From: Candidatus Zixiibacteriota bacterium
GTDB lineage: Bacteria; Zixibacteria; MSB-5A5; GN15; FEB-12
Direction: 5' to 3'
Assembly: GCA_030591625.1 (NCBI GenBank)
Contig: JAUVAR010000181.1
Location: 1-5,921 of the forward strand
DNA length: 5,921 nt
Numbering within the stretch: position 1 is the first letter of the stretch; each line of letters begins with the position of its first letter. The notes beneath the pieces were generated by a model. That model searched no databases. It worked only from the letters and a program-made list of their open reading frames with translations, and was not told the DNA's origin. Below are positions 4,834-5,921 of the stretch, piece after piece. A program made the translations under genes and the position numbers.

Positions 4834-5921
4834 ATGGATCATTCATATTTCAAAGATAGACTCTCGGCCCACTACGACGGCGAGCTACCACCTTATGAAG
4901 AAGAGGTCATGAGTGAACATCTGGAGACCTGTGACGAATGCAATCAGGCGCTCAGACAGTTCAAAAAACTCGAAGATCTGACCGAGAACTCTTCTGAGCT
5001 TGCCGACTCGGACTATTGGGAAAAGTCAGCCGCCAAAATTGAGGCTCGTATCAAAGCTGAAAATTCTGCTCCGGAAAAGAGTAGAAAGAAAAGTATTAGA
5101 GCCTCAATCTGGAGATTTTCTCCTATGGTAGCTGCGGCGGCGGTGCTTGCCTTTGTGGCTGTTTTTCAGACAGAGATTCTACAGAATCGAAGTGATGAAC
5201 CTAATCAGTCATTACAAGCTCCTAAGACAAGATATCAACAGCCAGCTGATTCTAATTCACAAGAAAGCCAGATGGCTGTTCCTCGCAGAATGAAAACAAA
5301 TGACCAAATAGAACCGGCGGTCAGTAAGGTTGACTCAGAAGAAAAAGCAAAGACTGAGCAACGATCTGAATCTCCCGATGAAAACTATATCAGGGATGTT
5401 AAGGGACGGACAGCTGGACTTTTGGATGAATCTGATGCGAATGCAAAAATTGAGCTGCTTGAAGAAGCAGTGACAAAGTCTCCTTCTGTGTCAATACCAA
5501 CTCCGGCTCCTTCTCCTTCTTCTACTCGTGATAGGAAAACGATGCTTGTTCAGCCATCTCCTGAGATCAAGAGTTTGTCTGCTGGTAAGGATGACGCTGA
5601 TCTGAGCAAATGGGAAAGCAAAAGCATTAAAAAGAGAATTGCTGCGCCAACTGCCACGAGTGAGGCAGAATACAGCGATATAGAGATAACAATTCAGGGT
5701 GCTGATTTTATTCCTAAGAGAGCGGATTATGATACTGGAGCGCTCGACTTTTCAAGATTAAGCAGATTACGTGGCACTCAACAAGCACTCAAGCTTGGAT
5801 TCGAAAACTTGTTGGCCCAGGGCAAAGAACCAAACCCTCGTGATGTTGAAACCTTGCGCCATATAGAAAGCAAAATTGTAACAATTTGCTGTAATTCCCT
5901 ATTTAACAAGAGCGACGAAAA
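4834..5921 (+). CDS. Zinc-finger transmembrane anti-sigma factor (3' truncated by the window)
   Basis: The frame is open from ATG 4834 to the window edge: 362 codons with no stop. Residues 1-40 match the zinc-binding anti-sigma (ZAS, zf-HC2) domain: LSAHYDGELPP, then HLETCDEC with the H-x3-C-x2-C ligands H29, C33, C36. This domain normally clamps its partner ECF sigma factor in the cytoplasm. A charged helical stretch follows (46-90), then one membrane span of Ala/Val/Phe residues (about 96-111) after a basic RKKSIR cluster, consistent with an inside N-terminus. The outer part is long and low in complexity: rich in Ser, Pro, Gln, Lys and Glu (115-280), including a PTPAPSPSS stretch (222-230). 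A more ordered segment at about 280-362 has beta and helical character and a Cys-Cys pair (352-353). It sits 11 nt after the sigma gene, the usual order for such pairs. No clear Shine-Dalgarno is present. The true C-terminus is outside the window. Confidence 0.88.
   Translation, partial: MDHSYFKDRLSAHYDGELPPYEEEVMSEHLETCDECNQALRQFKKLEDLTENSSELADSDYWEKSAAKIEARIKAENSAPEKSRKKSIRASIWRFSPMVAAAAVLAFVAVFQTEILQNRSDEPNQSLQAPKTRYQQPADSNSQESQMAVPRRMKTNDQIEPAVSKVDSEEKAKTEQRSESPDENYIRDVKGRTAGLLDESDANAKIELLEEAVTKSPSVSIPTPAPSPSSTRDRKTMLVQPSPEIKSLSAGKDDADLSKWESKSIKKRIAAPTATSEAEYSDIEITIQGADFIPKRADYDTGALDFSRLSRLRGTQQALKLGFENLLAQGKEPNPRDVETLRHIESKIVTICCNSLFNKSDE

Overview
This looks like ordinary chromosomal DNA of an AT-leaning, Gram-negative (two-membrane) bacterium. 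A PorV-like outer-membrane barrel, a lipoprotein and a zinc-finger anti-sigma factor point to a cell with an outer membrane. Most starts lack a clear Shine-Dalgarno sequence, and the barrel resembles those of the Fibrobacteres-Chlorobi-Bacteroidetes (FCB) group and related candidate phyla such as Zixibacteria or KSB1. That placement is an inference from style, not from a marker gene. No tRNA, rRNA, CRISPR array or insertion sequence was seen.

Layout. Positions 1-66 are the last 21 codons of an upstream gene, joined by an ATGA overlap to a PorV-like outer-membrane protein (63-908). That gene overlaps a dGTP triphosphohydrolase-like HD-domain gene, dgt (892-2040), by 17 nt. On the minus strand, converging on dgt with a 9-nt gap, is a small lipoprotein of unknown role (2050-2562). 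It starts with TTG behind the clearest Shine-Dalgarno in the window. A 255-nt divergent intergenic region follows. Then come an RNase HI-like protein (2818-3198) that appears to have lost all four catalytic acidic residues, the DNA polymerase III delta subunit holA (3231-4217), an ECF sigma factor (4232-4822), and its likely membrane anti-sigma factor (4834 to the edge, incomplete, at least 362 codons).

How they fit together. dgt (dNTP pools), the RNase H-fold protein and holA (clamp loading) all touch nucleic-acid metabolism, but nothing shows that they form one system. The sigma/anti-sigma pair is the clearest functional unit: a cytoplasmic zinc finger that should hold the sigma factor, one membrane span, and a long low-complexity extracytoplasmic part. 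A good sigma-70-type promoter sits so close to the holA ATG that holA may be transcribed without a leader, and an imperfect hairpin covers the same start codon.

The most unusual item is the apparently inactive RNase HI-like protein. The second is the possible type IX-style C-terminal tail of the truncated gene next to a PorV-like barrel. Both rest on alignment by eye.
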